From: Streptomyces albicerus | Lineage (GTDB): Bacteria; Actinomycetota; Actinomycetes; Streptomycetales; Streptomycetaceae | NCBI RefSeq assembly: GCF_008905045.1 | Contig: NZ_VWMY01000048.1 | Location: 1 to 64,000 of the forward strand | DNA: 64,000 nucleotides | Direction of reading: 5' to 3' | Shown: positions 8,556 through 16,990 of the stretch, in pieces | Layout of the letters: the number at the start of each line of letters is the position of its first letter | Numbering within the stretch: position 1 is the stretch's first letter | Program-made: the position numbers and the translations under genes | Notes under the pieces: model-generated | What the model was told of the DNA's origin: nothing | The model's input: only the letters and a program-made list of their open reading frames with translations | The model's database searches: none

Positions 8556-9622
8556 TCCGCCACCCCCGTCCAACTGCCGCCTTCGGCGGCCGACTTGAGT
8601 ACGACATCGGTGAGCAGGGCGGCCCGCAGGCCGTCGGCGAAGACCGGCAGTCCGTCCGGCGGGTCGCCGGCGATCGCGGCGTGCACATCGGTGACGAAGG
8701 AGGTGAAGCAGTCCTGGTAGCCCTGCGGGTGGCCGACCGGGACAAGGTCGTAGGGGTGCGCCGGTGCGGTGGTGGTCTCGGCGCCGCGCGGTACGACGGT
8801 GTTGGTGCCGCGTCCGCCGACCCACAGGGCGTCGGGGTTCTCCTGGTCGAACTGGAAGGAGGCGTCGGCACCGTCCAGCGAGAACCAGAGCCGGTTCTTG
8901 CGGCCCGGTGACACCTGGCTGATCACAGCCGAGCCGAGGGCGCCGAGGTCGGTCTCGAACTGGACTACGACACCGTCCTCCGTACCCGTCGTGCCGCGCG
9001 GCGTGTGCAGGAGGCGGGCCGCGAGCCGGGTGATCCGGTGACCGCTGGTGAACTCCACCAGGTCGCACCAGTGCACACCGATGTCGCCGAAGGCGCGCGA
9101 GAGCCCGCCGAGCGCCGGGTCGGTGCGCCAATTGTCGTCCTCGGGCCGGGAGAGCCAGTCCTGCAGATACGTGCCGTGCAGCAGCCGCAGCGGCCCGGCG
9201 TCGCCGCGCCGTACCCGGCCGCGCGCGTCGCGCACGGTGGAGTAGAAGCGATAGACGAACGGCACAGCCGCTACCGCCCCGGCTGCCGCGGCGAGTTCGG
9301 TCATGCGGCGGGCGTCGGCGGTGGCGGTGGCGAGCGGCTTCTCGCAGATGACGTGCTTGCCGGCGGCGAGGGCCCGTTCGGCGAGCTCGGCGTGCAGATG
9401 GTTCGGGGTGCAGATGTGCACCAGGTCCACGTCGTCGGCGGTCACGATCTCCTCGGCGCTGCCGCAGCGCTCGGCGTTCAGGCGGCGGGCGGCCTCGGCG
9501 CCGCGCTCGGGGGTGCTGGCCGCGACGGCGGTGACCACGCCTCCGGCGGCGTGGACGGCGCGAGCGTGGACGGAGCCGATGAATCCGGTTCCCACGATCG
9601 CGGAGCGTAGGCGGTCTGACAT
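8552..9622 (-). CDS. Gfo/Idh/MocA family oxidoreductase, first gene of the operon
   Basis: 356 residues. NAD(P) loop AIVGTGFIGSVHARAVH at about 8-24, CTPNHLHAELAERAL at about 72-86, CEKPLATAT at about 95-103, and the GDIGVHWCDLVEF segment at about 178-190, the usual position of the catalytic His/Asp region. The family performs NAD(P)-dependent redox on sugar or inositol hydroxyls. It is the promoter-proximal gene of the eight-gene operon and faces the ROK regulators across a 208-base divergent region. Confidence 0.93.
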   Translation of the reverse strand: MSDRLRSAIVGTGFIGSVHARAVHAAGGVVTAVAASTPERGAEAARRLNAERCGSAEEIVTADDVDLVHICTPNHLHAELAERALAAGKHVICEKPLATATADARRMTELAAAAGAVAAVPFVYRFYSTVRDARGRVRRGDAGPLRLLHGTYLQDWLSRPEDDNWRTDPALGGLSRAFGDIGVHWCDLVEFTSGHRITRLAARLLHTPRGTTGTEDGVVVQFETDLGALGSAVISQVSPGRKNRLWFSLDGADASFQFDQENPDALWVGGRGTNTVVPRGAETTTAPAHPYDLVPVGHPQGYQDCFTSFVTDVHAAIAGDPPDGLPVFADGLRAALLTDVVLKSAAEGGSWTGVAE

Positions 9623-9726
9623 GGGGGTGCGGCCCTCCGTCTCGTCGTGGTCGTCACCTCACTCAAGGCGGACACACCCTGAGGGATATGGGATCTACAT
9701 CACATAAGTTGGCGCGATCGGGAGCA

Positions 9727-9751
9727 ACTTAAGTTCCGCAGGAACTTAAGT
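9727..9751. promoter_or_regulatory. Perfect 11-bp dyad, candidate ROK operator
   Basis: Arms ACTTAAGTTCC (9727-9737) and GGAACTTAAGT (9741-9751) are perfect reverse complements around GCA. The left arm is part of a second, ten-base palindrome AACTTAAGTT (9726-9735). The element is strikingly AT-rich for this genome, and a related ATAAGTT lies at 9704-9710. It sits between the divergent sugar operon and the ROK genes, so it is the obvious site for one or both ROK proteins. Confidence 0.75.
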
Positions 9752-9830
9752 CAATGCCCTGAGCATCGTCTAAATCTCCATTCGGCCGATAAACTGGGGT
9801 GTCGAGCAGCTGAAGGTGGAGGAAGAACGC

Positions 9831-11126
9831 ATGAGTGTCGGCCAGGACGGCGTGACGGGGCTGTCCGCCGGGGAACGGATCAACGACGCCGCCCGTCTGC
9901 TCGACCTGGTGCGCACCGGAAGGACGACCACTCGCCGGGAGCTGAGCCGACACTCCGGCCTCGGTCGCAAGGCGCTCAGCACCCTGGTGGCCGCGCTGGT
10001 CGACCGCCGACTGCTCGCCGAGGAGGGACCCGGCGGCTCCACCGCCAGCCGGACCCCTCGCGAACTGCGATTCGGGTCCGGCGCGGGCACGCTCCTGGTC
10101 GCCCAGTTCGGCGCCACCGGACTCAGCGCGGGCATCGCCGACCTGGACGGCCGGATCCTGCGTCGCCACCACGAGCCCCACCTCATCTCGGCCGGGCCGG
10201 AGGCGGCGCTGGCCCGGCTTGAAGAGCTGTTCGAACGGCTGCTGGACGGACTGACCGCGCAGGCGCCTCCCGTGTGGGGCGTCGGGGTCGGGCTGCCCGG
10301 GCCCGTGGAGTTCCGCATGGGACGCCCGGTCGCGCCGCCGATCATGCCCGGCTGGGACGGCTACCCGGTCCGCGACCGGCTGGCCGCCCGCTTCCGGGCT
10401 CCGGCGTGGGTCGACAACGACGTCAACGTCCTGGCACTCGGTGAACTGCACAGCGGGGTCGCCCGCGGCGAGCAGGACGTCGTCTACGTCAAGATCGGCA
10501 CCGGTATCGGTGCCGGACTGCTGACCGGGGGCCGCCTGCATCGCGGAGCCAGAGGTGCCGCCGGCGATGTCGGCCATATCGGCGTACGCAGCGAGAAGCC
10601 GGTGGTGTGTCGCTGCGGCAGGTACGACTGCCTGGAGGCACTCGCCGGCGGAGTCGCGCTGGCCAGGGAAGGCGCAGCCGCGGCGCGTGACGGATCGAGT
10701 CTCTTCCTGGCCGCCCGCCTCGACGAGCGCGGCAACATCGAGGCCCGCGACGTGGCCGACGCGGCGCACGCAGGGGACCCGGTGGCCATCGCCCTCCTCA
10801 CCCGGTCCGGGCAGCTGGTGGGCGAGATGCTGTCCACCGTCGTCAACTTCTACAATCCGACGGTCATCGTGCTAGGGGGCGGAGTGGTGGCGGCAGGCGA
10901 CCTGGTACTGGCTACGGTACGGCGGACGCTGTACGAGCGCTCGCTGCCGCTCGCCACGCGCGACCTGCGCATCCTTCGGTCGGCGGACGGCGTGAACGGC
11001 TTGGACATCGGGCTGGTGGGCGCCGCCCGCATGGTCGCCGACGAGTTGTTCTCCACTCCGGCGCTGGCCCGGTGGCTGCCCGTGGGCTCGCCCGCCGGAC
11101 GCCTCGAACTGACCGACCTCACCTGA
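9831..11126 (+). CDS. ROK family transcriptional regulator (first of a tandem pair)
   Basis: 431 residues from ATG at 9831, preceded by GGAGGAAG. N-terminal winged HTH (about 18-75: LLDLVRTGRTTTRRELSRHSGLGRKALS), then a ROK sugar-kinase-like domain with VGVGLPGPVEF, WVDNDVNVLALGE (catalytic-type Asp), GTGIGAGLLTGG and the zinc motif GHIG...CRCGRYDCLEALAGG. NagC/Mlc/XylR-type members bind DNA and release it on binding a sugar. Divergence from the sugar operon and the AT-rich dyad argue that it is the local regulator. Confidence 0.92.
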   Translation: MSVGQDGVTGLSAGERINDAARLLDLVRTGRTTTRRELSRHSGLGRKALSTLVAALVDRRLLAEEGPGGSTASRTPRELRFGSGAGTLLVAQFGATGLSAGIADLDGRILRRHHEPHLISAGPEAALARLEELFERLLDGLTAQAPPVWGVGVGLPGPVEFRMGRPVAPPIMPGWDGYPVRDRLAARFRAPAWVDNDVNVLALGELHSGVARGEQDVVYVKIGTGIGAGLLTGGRLHRGARGAAGDVGHIGVRSEKPVVCRCGRYDCLEALAGGVALAREGAAAARDGSSLFLAARLDERGNIEARDVADAAHAGDPVAIALLTRSGQLVGEMLSTVVNFYNPTVIVLGGGVVAAGDLVLATVRRTLYERSLPLATRDLRILRSADGVNGLDIGLVGAARMVADELFSTPALARWLPVGSPAGRLELTDLT

Positions 11127-11152
11127 GCGACGCCCTCGCAGGAGGATCCCGC

Positions 11153-12418
11153 ATGACCGTCCCGGCGCCCGACGCCGCACAGACCTTGTGCACGCTGCTC
11201 GACATGGTCCGTGCGGGAGCGGCCACCACCCGGCCCGAACTCATCGCACGATCCGGCTTCGGCCGCAAACTCGTCACTCAGCGGATCGCCGACCTGCTGG
11301 AGCGGGGCCTGCTGGAAGAGGGCGAACTCGCCCCCTCCACCGGTGGCCGCTCGGCCCGCCAGTTGCGCTTCCGTGCCGACGCCGGCCGGATCCTGGTCGC
11401 CGAACTCGGCAGCACCAGCCTCAGTGTCGGTCTCGCCGACCTGGACGGCAATCTGCTGGCGCACCAGGAAGAGCCCGCCACCGCGTCGCACGGCGCTGAC
11501 ACCGTACTGGCCAGGGTCGAGGAGCTGTTCGACGATCTGCTCGCCGCCCAGCCCCACGGAGGTGCCCCGCTGTGGGGCATCGGCATCGGCCTTCTGGGGC
11601 CGGTCGACGCGCTCACTGGCTGCGCGATCCCGCTCGACTGGCTGCCGTCGCGGGGCTGGGGCGGCTACCCGGTCCGCAAGCGGCTCAGCGCGCGGTTCGA
11701 CGTCCCCGTGTGGGCGGACAACGAGGTCAACCTGATGGCGCTCGGCGAGCACCGCGGCACGTTCCGCCGCAGCGTGGACAATCTCGCCTACGTCAAACTC
11801 GGCACTGGCATCGGCGCCGGGCTCGTCGCCGGGGGCCACCTGATCCGCGGTGCGAGCGGCAGCGCCGGCGAACTCGGCCATGTCAGCGTCATTGACGATC
11901 CGTCAGCGGTCTGCTGGTGCGGCGCGACCGGCTGCCTCGTGCTGTACGCGGGCGGCGACTCGCTCGCGACCGCCGCCGACCGGGCCGCGCGGTCGGGTGA
12001 AAGCCCCGTACTGGCCGCCCGCCTCGCCGCGGGCGGCCGCGTCGACGCCCGCGACCTCGCCGAGGCTGCGGCAGCGGGCGATCCGTACTGCGTGGCCCGA
12101 CTCACCCGGGCCGGGCATCTGGTCGGGCGCGCGCTGGCAGCGTTGGTCAACGTTGCCAACCCGTCCCTCGTCCTCATCGGCGGAGGTGTCGCCAGCAGCG
12201 GCGACCTGCTTCTCGCCGCCATCCGCGAGGAGGCCTACCGGCTGGCCTTCCCCTCCGCCGCGCACGACCTGCGGATCGACTTCTCGCCGCTCAGCGACCG
12301 AGCGGGCCTGACCGGCGCGGCCTTCATGGCCGTCGACGAACTGCTGTCGCCCTCCCGCCTCCCACGCTGGATCGACGCCGGTTCTCCGGCGGGCCTCGCC
12401 GCCGTCGTGCATGGCTGA
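11153..12418 (+). CDS. ROK family transcriptional regulator (second of a tandem pair)
   Basis: 421 residues from ATG at 11153 with GGAGGA upstream, 26 bases after the first ROK gene. Same design: winged HTH (about 9-62, RSGFGRKLVTQRIADLLERGLLEEG), WGIGIGLLGPV, WADNEVNLMALGE, GTGIGAGLVAGG. The zinc motif reads CWCGATGCLV, with Val replacing the Glu usual after the last Cys. It is clearly a paralogue of its neighbour but well diverged, so this is an old duplication. It probably cotranscribes with the first gene and may respond to a different ligand or act with it. Confidence 0.92.
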   Translation: MTVPAPDAAQTLCTLLDMVRAGAATTRPELIARSGFGRKLVTQRIADLLERGLLEEGELAPSTGGRSARQLRFRADAGRILVAELGSTSLSVGLADLDGNLLAHQEEPATASHGADTVLARVEELFDDLLAAQPHGGAPLWGIGIGLLGPVDALTGCAIPLDWLPSRGWGGYPVRKRLSARFDVPVWADNEVNLMALGEHRGTFRRSVDNLAYVKLGTGIGAGLVAGGHLIRGASGSAGELGHVSVIDDPSAVCWCGATGCLVLYAGGDSLATAADRAARSGESPVLAARLAAGGRVDARDLAEAAAAGDPYCVARLTRAGHLVGRALAALVNVANPSLVLIGGGVASSGDLLLAAIREEAYRLAFPSAAHDLRIDFSPLSDRAGLTGAAFMAVDELLSPSRLPRWIDAGSPAGLAAVVHG

Positions 12419-12798
12419 GGCCTGCTCGCGCTTGAGACCCTGTCGGCGATCACCGCACGCGACCTCCAAGACAGCCCCGAGGAGACCGTGGGCCTCGCCG
12501 CCGACCTGGGACTCCTCCTCGCTCTCGCCCAGGCCGTCCCCTATATGGGGCACAAACATCTGAACTGCGCCGCCTGTCGGTCCCTCCTGACCGACTACCG
12601 CCGCACCCTGTCCCAGGTCATGGCTGACGTCAGCGGGCTGCCCGACGAACCAGCGCCACACCGCCGCCTGGTCCCCAGCGCCCGGACCTGGCACCGTTGG
12701 CGTCGCCCAATGTGTGATCGGGCTGGCGCAGTACCTCGGCTGTTGCGCCTTCCGGTGCGCTGTGCGGGCAGGGGACGAACTTCGGCGCGCCAGGACCA
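12419..12798 (+). other. Gap with a possible small-protein remnant
   Basis: The plus frame after the ROK stop stays open and reads LETLSAITARDLQDSPEETVGLAADLGLLL..., then AVPYMGHKHLNCAACRSLLTDYRRTL (about 12431-12620). This looks like a genuine helical protein with a CAAC metal-type motif. There is no ATG and no clear ribosome site; a GTG at 12488 is the only plausible start. It is most likely the tail or a fragment of a gene whose start has been lost. The remaining bases up to the convergent phosphatase gene hold nothing recognisable. Confidence 0.35.
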
Positions 12799-15240
12799 TC
12801 AGGTGGTGGGCAGGGTCTGCTCGGCCCAGATCGTCTTGCCGGTGTACGTCTGGCGGGTGCCCCAGCCCTGCGTGAGCTGGGCGACCAGGAGGAGGCCGCG
12901 TCCGCCTTCGTCGAACGTGCGGGCCCGGCGCAAGTGGGGGGCGGTGTTGCTGGCGTCGGAGACCTCGCAGATAAGGTTGCGGTCGCGGATCAACCGAAGC
13001 TGGATGGGGGCGCCGCCGTAGCGGATGGCATTGGTGACCAGCTCGCTGACGACCAGTTCGGTGACGAACGCCGCCTCGTCCAGGCCCCAAGCTGCCAGCT
13101 GCTGGCAGGCGTTCTTACGGGTCTCGGCGACTGCGGCGGGGTCGGTCGGCACGTCCCATGTAGCGACATGGGACGCGTCCATGGCGCGGGTGCGGGCTAT
13201 CAGCAGCGCCACGTCGTCGGTGGGGCGGGTCGGGAGAAGCGCCCGGAGCACGGTGTCACAGGTGCTCTCCAAAGACGGGTCCGGCCGGACCAGCACCGTG
13301 CACAGCGCGTCCAGGCCTTCGTCGATGTCCCGGCCCCGGACCTCTATGAGGCCGTCGGTGTACAGCACGAGGAGACTCCCTTCGGGCAGCTCCATCTCGG
13401 TGGCTTCGAAGGGCAGGCCGCCCAGCCCGAGCGGCGGGCCCGCGGGAACGTCGAGGAACTCCACGGCGCCGTCCGGGGTCGCCAGCGCGGGCACGGGGTG
13501 CCCCGCGCGAGCCAGGGCGCAGCGCCGGGAGACCGGGTCGTAGACGGCGTACAGGCAGGTGGCGCCGATGTCGCCGGCGGGGCCGGAACCGCTGTCGGCC
13601 TCGGCGGACAGCCGGATGACGACGTCGTCCAGGTGGGTCAGCAGTTCGTCGGGCGGGAGGTCGACATCGGCCAGGGTGCGTACGGCGGTGCGCAGTCGTC
13701 CCATGGTGGCCGAGGCCTGGATGCCGTGGCCGACGACGTCGCCGACGACGAGGGCGACCCGGGCGCCGGACAGTGGGATCACGTCGAACCAGTCGCCGCC
13801 GACGCCGGTCTGGGCACTGGCGGGCAGGTAGCGGGAGGCGACCTCCACGGCGGCCTGCGGGGGCAGCCGCTGTGGCAGGAGACTGGCCTGCAGTGTGAGG
13901 GAGGTGCGGCGCTCGCGGGTGTAGCGGCGGGCGTTGTCGATGCACACGGCCGCCCTGGCAGTGATCTCCTCGCCCAGCAGCAGATCGTCCTGCTCGAAGG
14001 GCTCCGGGCGCCGATGGCGGGAGAACGTGGCTACGCCGAGGGTGATGCCGCGGGCACGCATCGGCACGGCCAGCACCGAGTGGAAGCCGTACCGTCGCAT
14101 GCGCTCGGCCCGGTCCGGCGTCTGGATCGCCACCTGGGCTATCGCGGGGGCGGTCACGTTCTCGATCAGCGGCCGGCCGGTGGCCAGGCACCTAGCCGCG
14201 GTCGACTTATCCGGGTAGGCGGCCACTATTCCACGCTGGACCACGGCCTCGGGGCAGCCCTCCAGGACGGACTGGTAGGCGACGCGGCGCAGCATGACGG
14301 GGCCGGGCGGCGAGCCGGCGCGTGGGTCGTCCCCGCCTTCGATGGCGGGGAGCAGGTCGACGGTGACGAAGTCAGCGAGCCGAGGGATGGCCACGTCGGC
14401 GAGTTCCTGCGCGGTGCGGGCGAGGTCCAGGGTGCTGCCGATACGGATGCTGGCGTCGTTGAGCAGGGCCAGACGCTCCCGGGCCAGGTGCTCCGCGGTC
14501 ATGTCGTGCGCGGCAAGGAGCACCCCCCGCACCGTTCCTTCGGCGTCCCGCACAGGGGTCAGTGACGTCGTCCAGAAGCTCTCGCGTTCATGGCCCGCCA
14601 GGCGCAGGGCCACCTGCATGTGCTGTTGTTCGCCGGTCTCCAGCGCCCGCCGCATGGATTGTTCGGTCCGGTTGCTCTGCGGGTCGACCACGATCTCCGA
14701 TATGCGCAGTCCCTGCATCGCCTTCTCTGGCAGGCCGATCACACGTTCCATGTTCGCGTTCGCCCGCCGCAGCCGCAGGCCGGTGTCGTAGAGCGCCGTC
14801 GTATCCGGGGACTGGGTGAACGCCCGCATCACCAGCGTGTCGTCCTGGGAAGGCGACGGCGGGCGGGCCAGGGGACAGACCAGGAACCACGCACCGTCCG
14901 AGCCACCCTCGCTGTCCGGCTCCCGGTGGTGGGCCAGCAGGTTCAGTGTGAGGCCATGGCCGTCCCGGTGCAGCAGCGTCGCCGTCCCGTTCCACCTCGG
15001 CAGCGTCTTCAGGGACCGCAGTGTCTCGGCAGGCAGCTCCCCGGAGAGCAGCCCGGCCGCGTCCTGGCCGACGACCTCGGCAGGCCGGTATCCCAGCAGG
15101 CGCCGCGCCCCCTCGCTCCACCCGGTCACGATGCCGCGCGAATTCACGGTGGCTCTGGCTGTGGCCGTCTCGTCGACGGGATCCTTTCGCCGCGAGGCCC
15201 GGTCGTCTCCGGCGGTTTCAGATCGCGTCATGGCGCTCAT
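12799..15240 (-). CDS. PAS-PAS-GAF-SpoIIE phosphatase with C-terminal HATPase domain
   Basis: 813 residues. Two PAS domains (about 25-130 and 135-260), a GAF domain (about 265-450), a PP2C/SpoIIE phosphatase (about 470-670) with VGGDWFDVIPL, VVGDVVGHG and LYTDGLIEVRG, and an anti-sigma-type histidine-kinase-like ATPase (about 690-813) with ELVVSELVTNAIRYGG and DEGGRGLLLV. Such multidomain proteins are abundant in Streptomyces, where they act on anti-anti-sigma factors in partner-switching stress signalling. No partner gene lies nearby, so this is an orphan. All catalytic acidic residues of the PP2C core appear present. The start at 15240 gives a complete first PAS domain. Confidence 0.93.
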   Translation of the reverse strand: MSAMTRSETAGDDRASRRKDPVDETATARATVNSRGIVTGWSEGARRLLGYRPAEVVGQDAAGLLSGELPAETLRSLKTLPRWNGTATLLHRDGHGLTLNLLAHHREPDSEGGSDGAWFLVCPLARPPSPSQDDTLVMRAFTQSPDTTALYDTGLRLRRANANMERVIGLPEKAMQGLRISEIVVDPQSNRTEQSMRRALETGEQQHMQVALRLAGHERESFWTTSLTPVRDAEGTVRGVLLAAHDMTAEHLARERLALLNDASIRIGSTLDLARTAQELADVAIPRLADFVTVDLLPAIEGGDDPRAGSPPGPVMLRRVAYQSVLEGCPEAVVQRGIVAAYPDKSTAARCLATGRPLIENVTAPAIAQVAIQTPDRAERMRRYGFHSVLAVPMRARGITLGVATFSRHRRPEPFEQDDLLLGEEITARAAVCIDNARRYTRERRTSLTLQASLLPQRLPPQAAVEVASRYLPASAQTGVGGDWFDVIPLSGARVALVVGDVVGHGIQASATMGRLRTAVRTLADVDLPPDELLTHLDDVVIRLSAEADSGSGPAGDIGATCLYAVYDPVSRRCALARAGHPVPALATPDGAVEFLDVPAGPPLGLGGLPFEATEMELPEGSLLVLYTDGLIEVRGRDIDEGLDALCTVLVRPDPSLESTCDTVLRALLPTRPTDDVALLIARTRAMDASHVATWDVPTDPAAVAETRKNACQQLAAWGLDEAAFVTELVVSELVTNAIRYGGAPIQLRLIRDRNLICEVSDASNTAPHLRRARTFDEGGRGLLLVAQLTQGWGTRQTYTGKTIWAEQTLPTT

Positions 15241-15402
15241 CCCGCCTTCGCCTCGGTCGTTCCACGATGGGTCGAGCCCCGGCCAGGAGCAACCGATGGC
15301 CGTAGCTGCGTGACATATATGCTAAATGAGGCGATATGGACAAAAACTGTAGATTCATTGATGGTGGCTGAAAAGGCTGCCAGGAGACGAAGGGCTGCTG
15401 CC
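15241..15402. promoter_or_regulatory. Divergent promoter region, phosphatase / aldehyde dehydrogenase
   Basis: 162 bases. An AT-rich patch at about 15305-15362 (including TGACATATATGCTAAATG) contrasts with the surrounding GC and is a likely promoter or operator zone for one or both divergent genes. No clean -35/-10 pair or perfect dyad was identified. Confidence 0.4.
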
Positions 15403-16866
15403 ATGCATTCCACTGCTGAGGGGAGATGGCCGGACTCAGCCGAGTGGACCGGGAAGATCTACAGCGGCGGCTGGCGGCAGTCCGAAGGCGGCACCCAACA
15501 CGTGAGTGAACCGGCCACGGGAGAACAGCTGGCGGAGGTGGGTGTGGCGGCGCCCGCGGATGTCGCCCGGGCCGGGGCCCTGGCCACCCGGGCTCAGCGG
15601 GCCTGGGCCGAGGTGGCTCCCGCCGAGCGCGCCGAGGTCCTGCTCCGTGCCTCCCGGGCGCTGCGCGACCACAGCGGGGCCATTCGCGAGTGGATCGTCA
15701 GGGAGTCCGGAGGCGTCCCGGCGAAGGGCGACTATGAGATCGCGGCCGGGCTCAGCCAGCTGGCACAGGCCGCCGGGCTCGCATCGCTGCCCCGGGGCGA
15801 GATCCTGACCCCGTTGGTACCCGGCCAGGCCAGTTACGCGTGGCGGGTACCGCTGGGGGTGGTCGGCGTCATCAACCCCTGGAACGCACCGCTGCTGTTC
15901 GCCATGCGGGCCCTCGCGCCCGCCCTTGTCCTCGGCAATGCCGTCCTGCTCAAACCCGATCCCCACACCCCGGTGTCCGGCGGCGTCGTCGTCGCGCGGA
16001 TGTTCCAGGATGCGGGACTGCCCGAAGGGCTGCTCCACGTCCTGCCCGGAGGTACCGGGACCGGCCGGGCCATCGTGGCCGATCCCCACGTCGCCATGGT
16101 CTCGTTCACCGGCTCCACCGAGGCCGGACGGACCGTCGCCCGCGCCGCGGGCGACGGGCTCAAGCGAGTGGCCCTGGAACTGGGCGGCAAGAACTCGATC
16201 ATCGTGCTCGACGACGCCGACGTCGACGCCGCCGCAGCGTCCGGGGCGATGAGCTCCTTCGGTTATCAGGGGCAGGCCTGTGTCGCCGCCGGACGTCATC
16301 TGGTGCACGCCGACCTCGTGGAGCCGTACACCGAAGCGCTGATCAGGCAGGCCAAGGCGCTGCGGATGGGCGACCCCCGCGAGGAAGGTGTGGCAATCGG
16401 CCCCGTCATCAGCGAACGCCAGGTCGTGAGGATCGAGCGCATCGTGGACGAGAGCGTGGCCGCCGGAGCGCGGGTGCTGGTCGGCGGACGCCGCGACGGG
16501 CTGTTCTACCCGCCTACCGTCCTGGACCACGTCGAGCGGACCATGCCCGCCTTCACCGAGGAGATCTTCGGACCCGTTGCTCCCATCGTTCCGTTCCGCA
16601 CCGACGCGGAGGCCATCGAGATCGCCAACGACACCGAATACGGCCTGACAGCGGCCGTGCACTCCCGTTCGGTGCCGAGGGCCACCGCCGTCGGCGAGCA
16701 GCTGCGCACAGGCATGGTGCACCTCAACGACGTGTCCGCCAAGGACGCCGCGAACGCACCCTTTGGCGGCATGGGAGCATCGGGCAACGGCTCCCGCATC
16801 GGCGGCACCGCCAACCTCGAGCAGTTCACCCAGTGGCGCTGGATGACGATGAGCGGGGCGGCCTGA
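15403..16866 (+). CDS. Aldehyde dehydrogenase, benzaldehyde dehydrogenase-like
   Basis: 487 residues from ATG at 15403; an in-frame ATG at 15361 would add 14 residues. NAD-dependent ALDH with the VPLGVVGVINPWNAPLLF segment, KPDPHTPVSGG, FTGSTEAGRTVA, ELGGKNSIIVLDDADVD (Glu) and GYQGQACVAAGRHLV with the catalytic Cys, then EEIFGPVAPIVPF. The KPDPHTPVSGG signature and overall pattern are like XylC/vanillin-type aromatic aldehyde dehydrogenases. It stands alone, converging on a LacI regulator gene, so no pathway partner is visible. Confidence 0.9.
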   Translation: MHSTAEGRWPDSAEWTGKIYSGGWRQSEGGTQHVSEPATGEQLAEVGVAAPADVARAGALATRAQRAWAEVAPAERAEVLLRASRALRDHSGAIREWIVRESGGVPAKGDYEIAAGLSQLAQAAGLASLPRGEILTPLVPGQASYAWRVPLGVVGVINPWNAPLLFAMRALAPALVLGNAVLLKPDPHTPVSGGVVVARMFQDAGLPEGLLHVLPGGTGTGRAIVADPHVAMVSFTGSTEAGRTVARAAGDGLKRVALELGGKNSIIVLDDADVDAAAASGAMSSFGYQGQACVAAGRHLVHADLVEPYTEALIRQAKALRMGDPREEGVAIGPVISERQVVRIERIVDESVAAGARVLVGGRRDGLFYPPTVLDHVERTMPAFTEEIFGPVAPIVPFRTDAEAIEIANDTEYGLTAAVHSRSVPRATAVGEQLRTGMVHLNDVSAKDAANAPFGGMGASGNGSRIGGTANLEQFTQWRWMTMSGAA

Positions 16867-16951
16867 CATCCACGCCTTACGGCCGACCAATACGGCGCGT
16901 CTCGTAGAGGGTGACCACGAAGGCCCCGCCCAGACCGATTCGGGCGGCCGA

Positions 16952-16978
16952 AGGAGCCGGCGCGGTGGCGGGGCTCCT
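16952..16978. terminator. Hairpin between convergent genes
   Basis: Arms AGGAGCC (16952-16958) and GGCTCCT (16972-16978) around a 13-base GC-rich loop, between the aldehyde dehydrogenase stop and the stop of the LacI gene. GC-rich repeats on both sides could extend the structure. It probably serves both strands. Confidence 0.45.
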
Positions 16979-16990
16979 GGTCGACGGGGG

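Noticed and set aside
12488..13021. 177-residue open frame starting at GTG 12488
   Set aside because: Only the first 50 residues look protein-like; the rest is antisense to the phosphatase end. Reported as a possible remnant.
12934..14565. 543-residue plus-strand open frame
   Set aside because: Exactly antisense to the SpoIIE-type phosphatase, with low-complexity Gly/Val/Asp composition and no motifs.
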